Assembly (NCBI RefSeq): GCF_000226095.1
Contig: NC_016474.1
Coordinates: forward strand, 4,340,001-4,404,000
Direction: 5' to 3'
From: Thermothelomyces thermophilus ATCC 42464
Taxonomy: Eukaryota; Ascomycota; Sordariomycetes; Sordariales; Chaetomiaceae
DNA: 64,000 nt
The translations under genes and the position numbers were made by a program. Every line of letters begins with the position of its first letter. Within the stretch, counting starts at the first letter, position 1. The notes under the pieces are model-generated. The model worked only from the letters and a program-made list of their open reading frames with translations, made no database searches and was not told the origin of the DNA. Positions 48,199 through 59,750 of this stretch are shown here, one piece after another.

Positions 48199-49287
48199 TC
48201 AAATCCTCGGCATTCCTCCCTTCTGGGCCAGCGCCACTCTTCTCTTGTGCGCCTCCCTAAAGTTGTAACGCTCGTAGGTCCCGAATCCGTAGGCAGCGAG
48301 CCCCAAGGCTAGCCAGATGCTGGTGATGATAAGGCCGATGGGGAAAATCAGGAGCTGGACGCCGGGAAGCACAAAGGCGACTGTGCCGTTTTCGAGACCG
48401 GCCACCATCTTCTCCACGGCGAGCTCGGCCAGGCGCTGATTTGTCATGACCTGGTCGTTCGCGAACTCGCCCACGACGAACGCGGCTTCGTTGGTCGACA
48501 CGAGGGTTTTCACTTCCTTGCCGGTGCCGTCAATTGCCTTCAGCGTGACGACGGGCATGACCCAGGCCTCGAGCTGAGCCCTATAGACACACACACACAC
48601 AAAAAAAAAGGAAGTGTCAGTAGAGTACAGCGGTTGGCACGGAGAAGATCAACAACGTGAATAGTGACCGGCTTACCTGGTGACCTTGCCCGACATTTTG
48701 TCCTTGTCGATTTGGCCGACGAACATGTACGACTGTAACATTCGGATCTCCCCTTCTTCGCCTTCCTGCCTCGCTTTGAGGGAGTTCCCCCCTTGCGGGT
48801 TAACCGGAGTGACCGAGGCACCATTGTAGCTGAGCTCGACCTCGATGTTCTTCTGCGGTACCCCCTGGAAGTCACCCGTCGGCTCGCCGAGCTGGTATAA
48901 CCTCAGATCCGCCTCGAATGCGCCAGTCCGGTTGTTGAGCAGCGGCAGGTTGTAGCAGACGCATGTGCCTGACGGGTTCGTTGGCACTTTCACATTCCTC
49001 AACGCGTCCTGGCATGCCTTGTCCACCATGTTGTTCCATTCCTCCATGTTGAGGCTCCCGTCGGCATTGAGCGGCGTGTTGCTTTCGCCGGCCAAGATTG
49101 GTTCTTGCTCTTGGTCTTGTCGAGCCTCCAAGTAGCCCCTGGATTGCAGGCTTGCTTCCGCCATCGCATCCATCCTCCGCTCCACTGCTTGATTGCTGTG
49201 CGACAACCCGTCCGCGATGAGGCCGCCCACCCCCGCCCGTGCCCCTGTCGCAAGAAAAGAGGCGACGAGCGCCCTGTGCCAAAGCAT
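48199..49287 (-). CDS. Secretory-pathway single-pass membrane protein, unknown
   Basis: Exon 1 49287-48677 and exon 2 48580-48199, with a 96-bp intron (GTAAGC start, CTATAG end), give 330 residues. The start chosen is the Met that opens a signal peptide (LWHRALVASFLATGARAG). An in-frame upstream Met at 49473 would put 62 residues in front of it and hide the signal. The luminal part has two Cys close together (CVCYNLPLLNN) and an NRT N-glycosylation site, a beta-rich middle, and a C-terminal membrane span (about residues 279-303: FVLPGVQLLIFPIGLIITS). A basic cytoplasmic tail (YERYNFREAHKRR) follows. This is a type I topology. No family is recognised, but the composition and splice structure are those of a real, conserved fungal protein. 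Confidence 0.82.
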
Positions 49288-52200
49288 CTCTTCGTGACTC
49301 GGGGAGGTCGAATCCGCCTTCGTGTTTCTCCAGAGTCCCGTGTCGCTCTCTTCTCCCACTCGCGTTGTCCCCCGTATTAACTTCGTCGCCCGTAAGTCTC
49401 CAAGGTTCGGCCAGAGATGAACGGTATTAAAGATCGTGTTATGAACGGCTGGCCAATCCTGCGGCCAGCGCACCTACCAGGCAGGCAGGCGATGGTCAGA
49501 TGGTCGAAAAAAAGAGTGTGCTCGAAGTGAAAATAAATAGAGGGGCCCGCCCGAGAAACAGAAGGGGAGTGGGAAATCTAGCGAAGGTGGCTCGGAGGCG
49601 AAGTTTATCGAACAAACGGCGTGCAAGTGAAACGGAAAACTTGAAGGTAAAAGGATAGGCAAGGGGGATCAAGGTGACCAAGACCTGGACAATGGCCTGA
49701 CTTGACAGATGTGAGGCAGGGGTCGGATTAAGCGAGACATAGGAAAAGCATGATGTTGCATCAAGGGTTAAGGAGGGAAAGGGAGGGGGAAAGAGAAGGG
49801 GGGTTAGGAGGACGTCTTAGAGGAGCAAAGGAGACTTTAGTTGTAGACTGGACACAGGACACAGGTCGAGGAGGATAAGGAGCGGCTAGAACGCTGGTGA
49901 ATGGACAGACAGTTTGGCCAATGGGATTGGAACATCGGGCCAAGGAGAATCGAGGAGACCACGCCAATCAAGGGGCCCATACGCTGATGAGAAGAGAAGA
50001 GACGGGGACTTTGAAAGTCGGAGAATAATAAAAGATGGTCTGTGTTGTCATACGAGGAGATCCCGGCTTTCTCGGGATGACTGCGCGGCCTGCGTGTGAT
50101 CGCCCTTCAGCAATGAAGGAGCAGTGTCGGATCGACGCGATGGAACAGCCCGAGCCGAACCGACCGGGGTCTGCGACAGAATGCGGTCGGACCTTGTGCC
50201 CCACGATTGGCTCAAAGCGGCGGCCAAGAAAGGGTCTGGGGTTGGGCAGGCCCACCCAGCGACGAGAGCGACTACGGACGTACGCGTACACTAACTGCGC
50301 CGCATCAAGTATTGGACGACTGCATCTCTCGAAGATCAGAGGGGGGAGAAAGGTGATATATGGAGAACTTGCAAGGAATTCTGGGATATTAGCTACACTT
50401 TGAGAACAAAAACTCACAAAGCAAACTTTGAGGTCGTAGACTTAAAAAATTCAAACAGCTAGTGGTGCTCGAGCCTCCGATTGCCAAGCGCAGCAAAGGC
50501 CTGAAACACACCACAACACACAGCAAGGCAAGTCAGTCAGTGGGGTTCTCAGGAGGTCTCCAATGCTTGGTTATTTGCCCATTCATCTTCTGGGCGCCAA
50601 ACTCTTACCAGAAAGCCGCCGCCAATCGAACGGGTGCCGCTGTACTTCGTGCCACCCGCAACCGAAGAAGAATGAGACGGGCGCTTATTAGACAACTGAA
50701 TGGTTTCATTAACAGACGACGAAAGGATGCAAATCTGTTTCTTTTTGTGGGCATGCCAATCCTGAATAAAGTGCACGGGATGCGGGACTTCCCCCGCAGC
50801 CGCCGATCGCCGATCGCGCATCTTGCAGACGCCAATTCCACCCGGCTGTTAATTATGTTACCCAGGTACGTTTGCTGTAGGCACGATTTTCATGGGGTGC
50901 AGAGTACTTTACTATGTAGTTCTGCTGAATTTCCAACCATTTCTGGACTCTGTTCATAGTGTACGGATTACATCATGGTCTCTGGCCCGCTTGGTCGTTG
51001 CGGGACAGCCTCCGCGGCTGCGGGGGAGGCCACCCACTGCTGGCCACGGGCATCTTTAAAGTACCGGCCCCATCCCTTTTTTGCTGCCTTAGATTATGGA
51101 GAGAGAACATTATGCTGCAACTCTCTTAGGTTTTTTTTTTTTTTTTTGTTTTTTTTTTCCCGACAGGATCATCATCAATCGTGATGGGCGACGTAGCCAC
51201 AAACTCAACTGTGAGGCCCTTAATAAGGGGTGTAGGTGTAATTACTCCGTAGACTTCCGGTGTTGCAGCACATTTGTTTGTCTCGCAGAACGGCTACTCG
51301 AGTGATGATTCCCAGCTGCTTGAGGGGCCGCAAGGGATTTTCCAGTCTCTTCGTCACCCGAGTTCCCGAGGTTGAGGCACTGAAGAGCTCAGGGGTCGTC
51401 GTCGAATGGCACAACGTACTTGCAGAAGCTCGGTTTACAATTTCTCGCATGATTTATTGCAGCTGCGATGAGGTTGACGGTTGAGAGTAGGGAATATGTA
51501 CGATCAGGCTCCTGCCGATCAAGACAAGGTTGGCAGCGACCATCTGTGCTACCTATTACCGGTTGAAGGGTTTCCCAAAGAGGTTGCGAATATTGAGTAA
51601 TTAGGCATCTTTCCAGAAGTGCCTTGCTCGGTAATGTATGTATGTACTGGACATGCATACAGTGCTGACTCACAGCACCCCAAGGCATGCCTGCTTTGTC
51701 CCCCCAGGCAATGGGGTCCTTTGAGCAGCCAGGGAAACCTTAATGCAGCAACGCAGCAACGCAGCAGCGCCATCAGAGACAAAGAGAGGCCTAGGGCACA
51801 AATGCACCATACATTGTTTATTCAGTTACAGACATCAATCTCCCATCATTATCGCCCAACCACCAACATACCCGAATACCCAATCATTAACCGAAGCTGA
51901 CCCGATGAGAACCGATTTGTCCCCACGCAATGCATAATCCGTCATCCACGATGCTTTACCTCGTCGTCGCATAACAAAAAGAAAAGAGAAAAAAAAGGAA
52001 AGGAAGGAGATCAAAGGAGCTGAAGTGAGAAAGAACCTCTAGCCGAAGCAAGCACATCAACCTATACAGCTGAAAGGAAACTTTTGTGTACGCCGCCGCG
52101 GCCGAACCCAGCCCACCCACCCTACGCCACGGCGAGACAAGCGAGATGGAAAAAAACGAACAAAGGGAAAAGGGAAAATGATGAAGATGATGAAGAAGAA

Positions 52201-52359
52201 GAAGAAGAACGAGAGATGAAGGGAAAGCAAAGGAAAAAGCAAAAGCCAGCGTTGGTAGGTAGTTACAAAACGACATGCTGAGGGTTTAATCACTTAATAA
52301 TAATAGAACGTGGTTTGACACCGGCAGCGGGGACGACCGATGCGCTCGTCCGGCGGCCC
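49288..52359. other. Gene-poor stretch of about 3 kb
   Basis: No recognised gene. It contains TACTCCGTA at 51243-51251, a TGTATGTATGTAC word near 51637, T runs near 51130-51158, and a GAAGAA run near 52190-52210 in the 3' flank of the coiled-coil gene. Confidence 0.55.
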
Positions 52360-54791
52360 TCAGACATTGTCGGCGCCGTCCATGAGCTCGGACGCCGTCT
52401 GCGACTGCGCGAGGAAGTGCGACCTGCTGCCGCGCGCGGGGCTGTTGCCCCTGCTCTGGCCGGGCATCGACATGGTGCGGGCGCGCCGCGAGCCGGGCCG
52501 CGGGATGATGCGGGACCGCGACCGCTGCTCCTCGAGGGCCGGCCGGGCCTGCTCCTTGGAGATGACGAGGCCCTGCGTGATGGACATGAGCTCGCCGCCC
52601 TCGACGGCGCACATGCTGGGCCAGACGACGAGCAGGATCTCGTCCGGGTCGACGTCGCCGTCCAGCATCTCGTCGTCCGGGCCGTGCAGGGACGAGGCGG
52701 TGGCGCCGGCGCCGGCGCTGTCGCGGAAGCTGTGGTTGTCCGCCGCGTCGGCGGCGCCGCCGACCATCTCGACCGTCTCGAGCCGGTCGTCGGCGATGGC
52801 ATCGTCCCCGTCGTCGCGCGTGTGGGGGATGCCGGCGTCGCGCTCGGCCGCCTCGGCGAACTCGGGCAGCTCCAGCACCTGCCAGTCGAAGTCGTCGTAG
52901 GGGGGCCCGAAGTAGGGCTCGATCTTGACGTTGGCGAGCTGGATGCGCCTCCACTGCTCGCACGCGACCCTGCAGGCGGCCTCGAGCCCGGTGCAGAAGG
53001 CCTCGAACTGCAGCGCCGTGAGCAGGTGCTGCACCAGCCACGACACCTCGCGCACCACCATCTTGACCCGCCGCGCCCCCTGCTCCGCCTGCCGGTCCGG
53101 CATCATGGACAGCAGCGTGGCCCGCACGTGCGCCTCCCGCGTCGGGTCCTCGTCCTCCAGCGCCCGGAGGAACTTGACCAGGTTCTCGTCGTCGTCGTCC
53201 AGCAGGTACACGGGCCGGAAGAGGTGCTTGTGCATCGCCCGCGACAGCACCGCCAGCACCGCGCTGATGCGCATCCCCTTGGCCGCCGGCGTGTTGGACT
53301 GCGGGAGCGGGATCTGCAGCTGCGTCGCGTGCTTGAGGTACGGCGAGTTGCGCAGGTTGCTCCAGCACGACGGGTCCGCCAGCGTCTGCTCGTCAATGTC
53401 GGGCCGGAACGTGCTCTCCACCAGGGTCACGATTGTCGTCCAGATTTTGTCGAGTACCGTGACGCTGAAAAAAAAAGGGGTGTCAGCTAAAGCGTTTTTT
53501 TTGTTGTTTTTTTGTTTGGCTGATGGCTACGGAGAGCTGGAGGGTAAAGGTAAAAGGGGGGGGGGGGAGGAGGAGGAGGAGAAGAAGGAGAAGGGACTTA
53601 CTAGGTGTCATCGTTGTCGCTCTTCAGGACGATGCGGTACTGCTCGAGGTCGCTGAGCTTGCCTCTGGTTATCTGGAGGTCCTGCGTCGTCTCGTCCAGC
53701 CGCGCCTGCAGGTCCCGGCCGTGTGCCTCCGCCTTGTCGGCCCGCGCGCCCTCGGCCGTGAGCTTGCCGTGCAGATCCTCGATCTCGGCGTTCTTCTCCT
53801 CGACCGTCTGCTGCAGGGAGGCGATCTGCTCCTCGGCCGCACGCAGTGATTCCTGCAGACTCTCGATCTCGTTGTTCTTCTGGGCGATGGTGTCGTTGAG
53901 CGACGCGATCTCCTGCCTCGCCGCCTCGAGCTCCTCCTCGAGCTTCCGCTTGTCCTCCTCCAGATTCGCGATCGTCTCCTTCAAGGACGCAATCTCGGCT
54001 TCGTTGTCAGCCTTGATCTGCTCGAGCTCCGCCTTCGCCGCCTCCAGGTCGGCCACGTTCTGTTTGAGCGACTCGATCTCGGCCTCGTTGTTGGCCTTGA
54101 TCTCCTCGAGGTTGGTCTTGGCCGCGGTGAGCGCCGCAATCTCGTCGGCGGCCTGGGCGGCGGCGGCGGCCGCCGCCTCCTCGCCAAGTCGCTTCTCCTC
54201 CTCCACCGCAGCCTTTGCCGCTTCGAGATCCGCATACTCCTTGGCCGTCTTTTCCTCCAGGTCGGCGTACTCCTTGGCCGTCTTCTCCTGCAAGTCGGCG
54301 TACTCCTTGGACGTCTTCTCCTGCAAGTCGGCGTACTCCTTGGCCGTCTTCTCCTCGAGCTCGGCGTATGCCTTGGCCGTGGCTTCTTGGAGGTCTGCAT
54401 ATTCCTTAGCAGCCGTCGCCGCCGCCTCGGCTGCCTCGTTGATCTTGTCCTCGAGCGTCCTTTGCGTGTCTTCGAGGTCGCTCTCTAACCGCGTCCTGAC
54501 GGCGCTGAGCTGCATGATCTCCTGCACCTTCTCCTGCACCACGAGCTCCATCTCCTTCTTCTCGTTCTCGAGCTCTTCCTTCTGCTTTTCGAGCTCATTT
54601 CGGAACTTGCGGTACTCCTCCAAGACCACCTGATGCGAGCTCGAGAGCTTGTTGTTCTGCTCCTTGACGTACAGGAACTCGCTGAAGACGTCGGCCACCA
54701 ACTTGTAGTTGGGGTCGGACGTCAGGTCGCGGATGGCCCGGACAAGCCCGTCAACCGCCTGGGTGGGGTCGGCATCGACATGGGAACCCAT
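52360..54791 (-). CDS. Long coiled-coil protein with 11-residue repeat
   Basis: Exon 1 54791-53602 and exon 2 53464-52360, with a 137-bp intron, give 764 residues. Residues 50-395 are almost entirely helical coiled coil. Residues 128-193 hold six near-perfect copies of an 11-residue unit, consensus AKEYADLQEKT, and then an Ala-rich stretch leads into heptad-type coil (ASLKETIANLEEDKRKLEEE and similar). The second exon is globular: it begins YVTVLDKIWTTIVTL, contains SWLVQHLLTALQFEAFCTG and PYFGPPYDDFDWQVLELPEF, and ends in a Ser/Arg-rich tail. No catalytic motif is seen. The layout suggests a scaffold or cytoskeletal/tether protein, which is inference only. The splice at TA|C keeps the frame exactly. 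Confidence 0.85.
54213..54410 (-). repeat. 33-bp tandem repeat encoding the 11-residue units
   Basis: Six consecutive 33-bp units inside the coiled-coil gene, the middle four nearly identical at DNA level. Units vary chiefly at the first residue (A or S) and at the Q/E position. A unit length divisible by three allows copy number change without frameshift. Confidence 0.9.
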
Positions 54792-56556
54792 CTTTGGCTT
54801 GGGGCTGGGCGGGGCCGGGGGTGGTTTGGTGGTTCTTTGGAAAGAAGAATAAGAACTGCGGACCTTTGGGGTAGCCAGCTTGGGCGTGTTTCTTCGTGAA
54901 GCTAATTAATGGAAGCACGGAAGGGGATGATGGAGGGGGTTAATTAGGGGAGAGCTAAGGATGTGCTCTGCCCGATATCAGAGGGAAGGATATCGTGGGC
55001 CTGACGACGGCAATTATGGCCAATCTCGGGTCGAGGTTTGTGATTGAAGTGCTGTTGCGGTGCGGCAGCGGCGGAATTGGACGACGCTCAGTTGTCTATA
55101 TACCGCGAACTGACGCCTTTCAACCCCCCTGGTGGGTTTTTCTCCGCCTGAGGCGACCCTCATGCATGCGTACGGGTTACATCCACACCGGCACAAAAGG
55201 GGAGGCTGAGACGAGGGAGACCCAGGGGGTTGGCTGGCATTGACTCACCTACCCGGGCAAAAACACCAAACAAGCGATCACCAGACTGCCGCGGTGCCCA
55301 GTCTCCGAAGCCCACCGCCCTCCAAATTGTCAAATTGGGGGTGTCAATTGGGCTCACAGTTGCCCCAGAGCGCGCAGTGGTTCGCCGATGGGTCCCCCCA
55401 CCGGCCCCGGCCAGCCCATCACAGAATGCCAGATGTGGCAGACGTCGACGGAGCCCAACGTTCTAACCACTCATCACCTGCAGCCAGCCTTCCAGCGGTA
55501 ACCAGCCAGCTAGATTTCCGGGCATTGCTCGCTGGCTTGTTCTTGCCGTTGGCCGGGTCCCATTCTCATTTCCGTCGTCGCGCAACCCGCCTCGTCAATC
55601 TGCATTCGCTTGACTCGAAACAGGCTTGGGCCGCTTCCTTGTCATTGATGGGGCTCCATCGAGGCTCTTGACGTGGCAGCATCCGTTGCCAGCACTCGGC
55701 CGCCAGGGGTTCCCTTGGCGTTGATTGGCCCCGCTTCCGCCTCTTCCGCCCCCCACAGACTTGCAGCGCCAGCATACACCACCCGTTGTACATACATAGA
55801 TACTAGTATGAAGTGCAATGCTTGCTTCGGGCATACCCGGCGATGCTGGCAATGTTGCCGGAGAGACAGAGGAAGGGTCATCGAGTTCCCCTCGACGCTG
55901 CCTCTTCTTTCCTTTCCTCTCCTCCCTTCAGCCTGCATGGGAAGAACCCCACCCCCCCCCCCCCCTTGACTGGCCTTCGTTGGCACCCGAATCCCCACCG
56001 AGTCCCAGGGCCCTCAGTCGCCGGCGCCGGCGAACTGGGTCTGCCCTCTCCCGGAAACGGATCCGCCAACCGCGTTGCGGCCCGGACCTCACGCCAAGAA
56101 TTGGGCTCAATGCCAGCGCCCAAACAGGAGTTGCGGCCAACTGTCAACATCGAGCGGCATGCTGATGCCGGTGGACAAAGGCGGGCTGAGCCGTAGCAGC
56201 CTGAATTGGCTGCTGCTTGAGCCGAAAGCACCCATTCCTCAAATCAATCTGGCAGTGCATGCAACCTCATCTCCTTGCCACGTCGGCCCCGAATTCTTTG
56301 TCGTGGACGAGACTCGAGATCAACGAAGCTTCGATCAATTCCTCGGCGGCTCTGGCCGAGGCTGACAGCTTTTTGCCCGCCTTGCGGTACACCGCCTTGC
56401 CTTTACGTCCGTACTGTGTAGACCGCTCTCTCCGCTCCTCTCCTCGATGTGGATTCATTTCAGACGTGGAAGGGCTCTGACACTCCCAACCTCCCATCAG
56501 CTGACGTTGTTGCAGCGTTCAATCCAAGTAAGACACCGCCCCTTTGACAAGATAAA
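54792..56556. other. Intergenic region left of the solo LTR
   Basis: The upstream region of the coiled-coil gene, then about 1.5 kb with no recognisable gene. It contains a TACATACATAGATAC word near 55790 and a run of 16 C near 55951-55966. Confidence 0.55.
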
Positions 56557-56768
56557 TGTCGGAAGCTGTGGAGCTTCCAAACGTATTAGCCACGCGTTTG
56601 CCACAGCTGTATGAGGCTGTTCAACGCATTGGCCAGTCCCTTTGTCTATAAATACCACTTTTTTTGTCTCCTTTGTAGATAGTTTCAACAAGGCACTCTT
56701 TTCCTTCGTATAGCCACCTACTGCAGACTGCTTTCAACGCTCCCGGAAGCTCATCACTGCGTTCGGCA
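56557..56768 (+). repeat. Solo Copia LTR with target duplication
   Basis: The 212-bp LTR begins TGTCGGAAGC and ends GTTCGGCA, with perfect 5-bp flanks ATAAA at 56552-56556 and 56769-56773. It matches, in inverted orientation, the LTR at 11187-11398. A TATA box (CTATAAATACC near 56646) points rightward, so the LTR is in plus orientation. No internal element sequence flanks it, so it is a solo LTR left by recombination between two LTRs. It is hardly RIP-mutated, as expected for a single short copy. Confidence 0.93.
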
Positions 56769-56773
56769 ATAAA

Positions 56774-57432
56774 TTAGTGATTTGACCGCGTCCTAAAACC
56801 ATTCCTTTTTTCAGACTCGACGTCTGCGAAAGAGTTGAGTGATACGAATGTTGGGCCTCACACGATGTCATGCACCCCACGGGAGCGTGGTCGAGCGCAG
56901 GTGTACGCTCCCTCAGCAGGGCAGACCAGATTTTTATAACCGGCGCTCTCACTCCTTTTTTGCTCCTGTTTTCGGCTCCTCTATCGAGGCGTGCCGGTCT
57001 TCTATTCACTTCGCCGAGTAACCAGGACGTTTCTTGAACTGGTTTCGGAAAGCGGGCACTCCTTCCCAGCTCCCATGTCCCAATTGCTGACGGCGAACAC
57101 GATCCGCGCTGATGATGCCGCGCCGACGAGGCTCCAGCATATATGAGCGACAGGAACAACAACAGCCGATTGTTGATCGTCACGGTAGTGACATGGCCGG
57201 AGCCGTTCGTGGAGACTCGGGCGGACAGGGGTTGCTTTCGCCGGATGTTCGTGTCATTGGTGGGACTTGGTAGCCCCAGCCACGCCGCTAATTAAAGCGT
57301 CGGCGGAGGGCTGGGTTGAGTCGTTAAGGAGTCGCCTAGGCGACTGCCAAGTTCGCGACTCCCGTCGGTGTGCATACCGCGGGGTCGGCCGAGGTGTTGG
57401 CTTGTGACGGGAAGGGCTAATTACCCTCTGGA
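56774..57432. other. Spacer between solo LTR and small protein gene
   Basis: No gene recognised; short open frames without motifs. Confidence 0.5.
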
Positions 57433-57816
57433 TCACATCATCTGGAAGAAATCCAGGCGCTCCTGTTCCTCCTGCGCGGCCTTCCGGAGGGCGGCTTCCT
57501 CGGGATCGACAGCCTTGTCCGCCGATTCGACCATGCCATCCGACGGCCGTGGCGGCGCCGCGGCGGAATCGGCCCACCGGGTATTTACCGGGGTCGAGTA
57601 GGCCGAATACAATGGGTTGACACCCGGTCGGACGGGGACGCCCGTCGACTGCACGTGCGAGACTTCGGCATGCGGCACCTCCTCCAGCGGTGGCACCTTT
57701 GTCGCACCCGGGGCGCTCCCTGGGTGGGCTACTTTGGGCTTCTCATTTGTCGTCGTAGTGAGATGGGCTTTGCTTTTCTTTTTTCGGAACCCGAGGGCGC
57801 GGAGACAACTGGGCAT
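57433..57816 (-). CDS. Small fungal protein, unknown
   Basis: A single-exon frame of 127 residues. It opens MPSCLRALGFRKKKSKAH, a Cys next to a basic cluster as found in lipid-modified, membrane-tethered proteins (inference). The middle is Pro/Val/Ser-rich with a NPLYSAYSTPV stretch, and the end is an Ala/Glu-rich helix (DPEEAALRKAAQEEQERLDFF). Codon use and amino acid composition are coherent over the entire length. No known domain. The adjacent solo LTR lies about 660 bp beyond its 3' end. Confidence 0.72.
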   Translation of the reverse strand: MPSCLRALGFRKKKSKAHLTTTTNEKPKVAHPGSAPGATKVPPLEEVPHAEVSHVQSTGVPVRPGVNPLYSAYSTPVNTRWADSAAAPPRPSDGMVESADKAVDPEEAALRKAAQEEQERLDFFQMM

Positions 57817-59750
57817 GGTGACAGTTTTGTGCTCAGATAGCTAGCCTGCGGGCGGTGAAAATGACAGAACGTGAAAAAAAAGAAAAAATTCAGCTGGCGA
57901 CGATTTGTGGTGGTTTGTTTTTGCCGGAAGCACTTTGGTGCTAAAAATAATTTGATCCTTCTGCTTCAATCAGTCGGCTCAACCAAGGACTAAGGCGCGG
58001 TGCAGGTGAGAATCAGCGGGAAATGCTGTCTCATTTGCAGCATTGGGCAACATGCCCCTTTTCAAGCAATCTTTAGGCTGTAAGCAGTAATCATCTCTCG
58101 AATGCGCCATGGATTCAATGGTGGGTTGCACACTTGAAACGGTGCCTTCCAGGAAAGGACTCGCGCTGACGTGGGGCGAGATGTTGTTCATAATTTCCAG
58201 CTCGACTAAGCTTAACTAGCGCACTTTCCGGAAGCGGCAGGGGATCGCGGGGAAATAACCAGATTGCCCCACGCGCATCCTCGCAGCCAAGACAGCGATC
58301 GGCTCCAGTTGGTTCAGGGCCCTGATGCAGGTTGTCAGCGCGCTAGCGACGATCGGCTGGTTTTTCTGCAACACTCGCTACGGTACATACACTCCCGCAA
58401 TGTGTAATCCGTACATTCACACGAGTCAGGAATTTTAAGACGCGACCTGTCCCACGACGTATTGCTTCAGTATAACATCTGCTCATATTAGATGTCACAT
58501 TGCAGCCTAATAGCTCCATTCTCGGGTCCCCGATGTGTCCGCAAAGTCTGTCACTCGACGCGAATTGTGGTGGACCGCAGTGGAGTTTCGTCGGAGGCTA
58601 CTCCTGCTCCTGGCGCACTACGCGGTTAATCAGGGCCATGCTCAATTTCCCATAACTAGTGTTGTCCCTTATAGTTTGCAATACACCGGTGATCATGTGA
58701 ACGTTCGTCTGAGCAGCAAATCAGGGCCAAAAAGACGGCTAAGTCGAAAGGAAGAATGAAGCTAAGCTTCCCACGAGCTCTGGCTCACGCGCCAATGCAA
58801 AAGGTCACGGTTGCTTATTTGTGCACGTTTGCGGAAGCTACAAATCTTGGCATTTTATGGAGTACTAACGTGTTTAATGCTAAAACAGGACTAGGGTGCG
58901 CGCCTCAGGATGATCAGAAGGACTTGAGGAGCATTTTCTGTTTTTCCGAACCCGCATGCACATACGTGTAGACCACTCAATTATATCATACGTACTCCGT
59001 ATGGGTGTCCTCTCCGCGGGGTATGCATGTACATACATCTAGTAGGACATCAAGGCAACCAAAACAGCAATGAATCTCTTTTCTGCAGTTGATATATGGC
59101 CTTGTTCTCGCAGGTAGACTCTCATTCGTGTGCCCAGAGGGACCTTGACGTGTGTAATTATCTTCCCAGGTACGCATCTGGTTGTCAGGGCTTGAGGCAG
59201 CATTTTGGTGGTTTTTAATCCAAGAGGGTTTGAGCTAGTGCTTCTCCCTGGCAGTGAAGTGAGTGGAGTGTGTGGATGCTCTGAGTGTCATTACCGGGCA
59301 GTTCAAGCATGCATTTGGGACTCGGGCGCCACGAAGCTCTTAGGTATTATGTAATTACCCGACCAGCGCCAAGCGACTGTACTGCGTAGCTACGGTAGTT
59401 TAGGGCTTGGCACAAAGGAGGCTGAGGACTACCTACGACTCGCCTCAATTCCTTGTTTGTTAAGATGACTTACTATCCACGAGGAACAGGACTTCTGCGG
59501 CTTTTGCATTTAAGTAGTTATTTCTTTCTGGCGATAGTCGTCGTTGGGGCCTGGTTGCCTTACGTAATGTTCAAGGTTGAAGATAGCGCTATCATCCAAA
59601 ACAAGAAGGTCAAGCTCAGTTCCGGGTCGGACTTTAGCAATTCCCTGAGGTGCTCCACAGTGTTGACATTTCCACGCTCACTTGCGTCAACACCGACTTC
59701 CGCCCTTCTTTGAAAACCAACGACCGAGTCCCCTTTGTCAACCACCAAAA
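57817..59750. other. Intergenic region left of the carboxypeptidase gene
   Basis: About 1.9 kb with no recognised gene. TACTCCGTA occurs at 58993-59001 followed by a CATGTACATACAT word. The right end is the carboxypeptidase promoter. Confidence 0.55.

Noticed and set aside
52315-53490. Plus-strand open frame of 391 codons over the coiled-coil gene
   Set aside because: Arg/Leu/Gly/Val-rich shadow of exon 2; the minus strand continues a spliced protein with clear structure.
53605-54633. Plus-strand Ser-rich open frame of 342 codons
   Set aside because: Antisense reading of the Glu/Lys/Ala codons of the coiled coil yields Ser/Phe/Leu repeats; not a gene.
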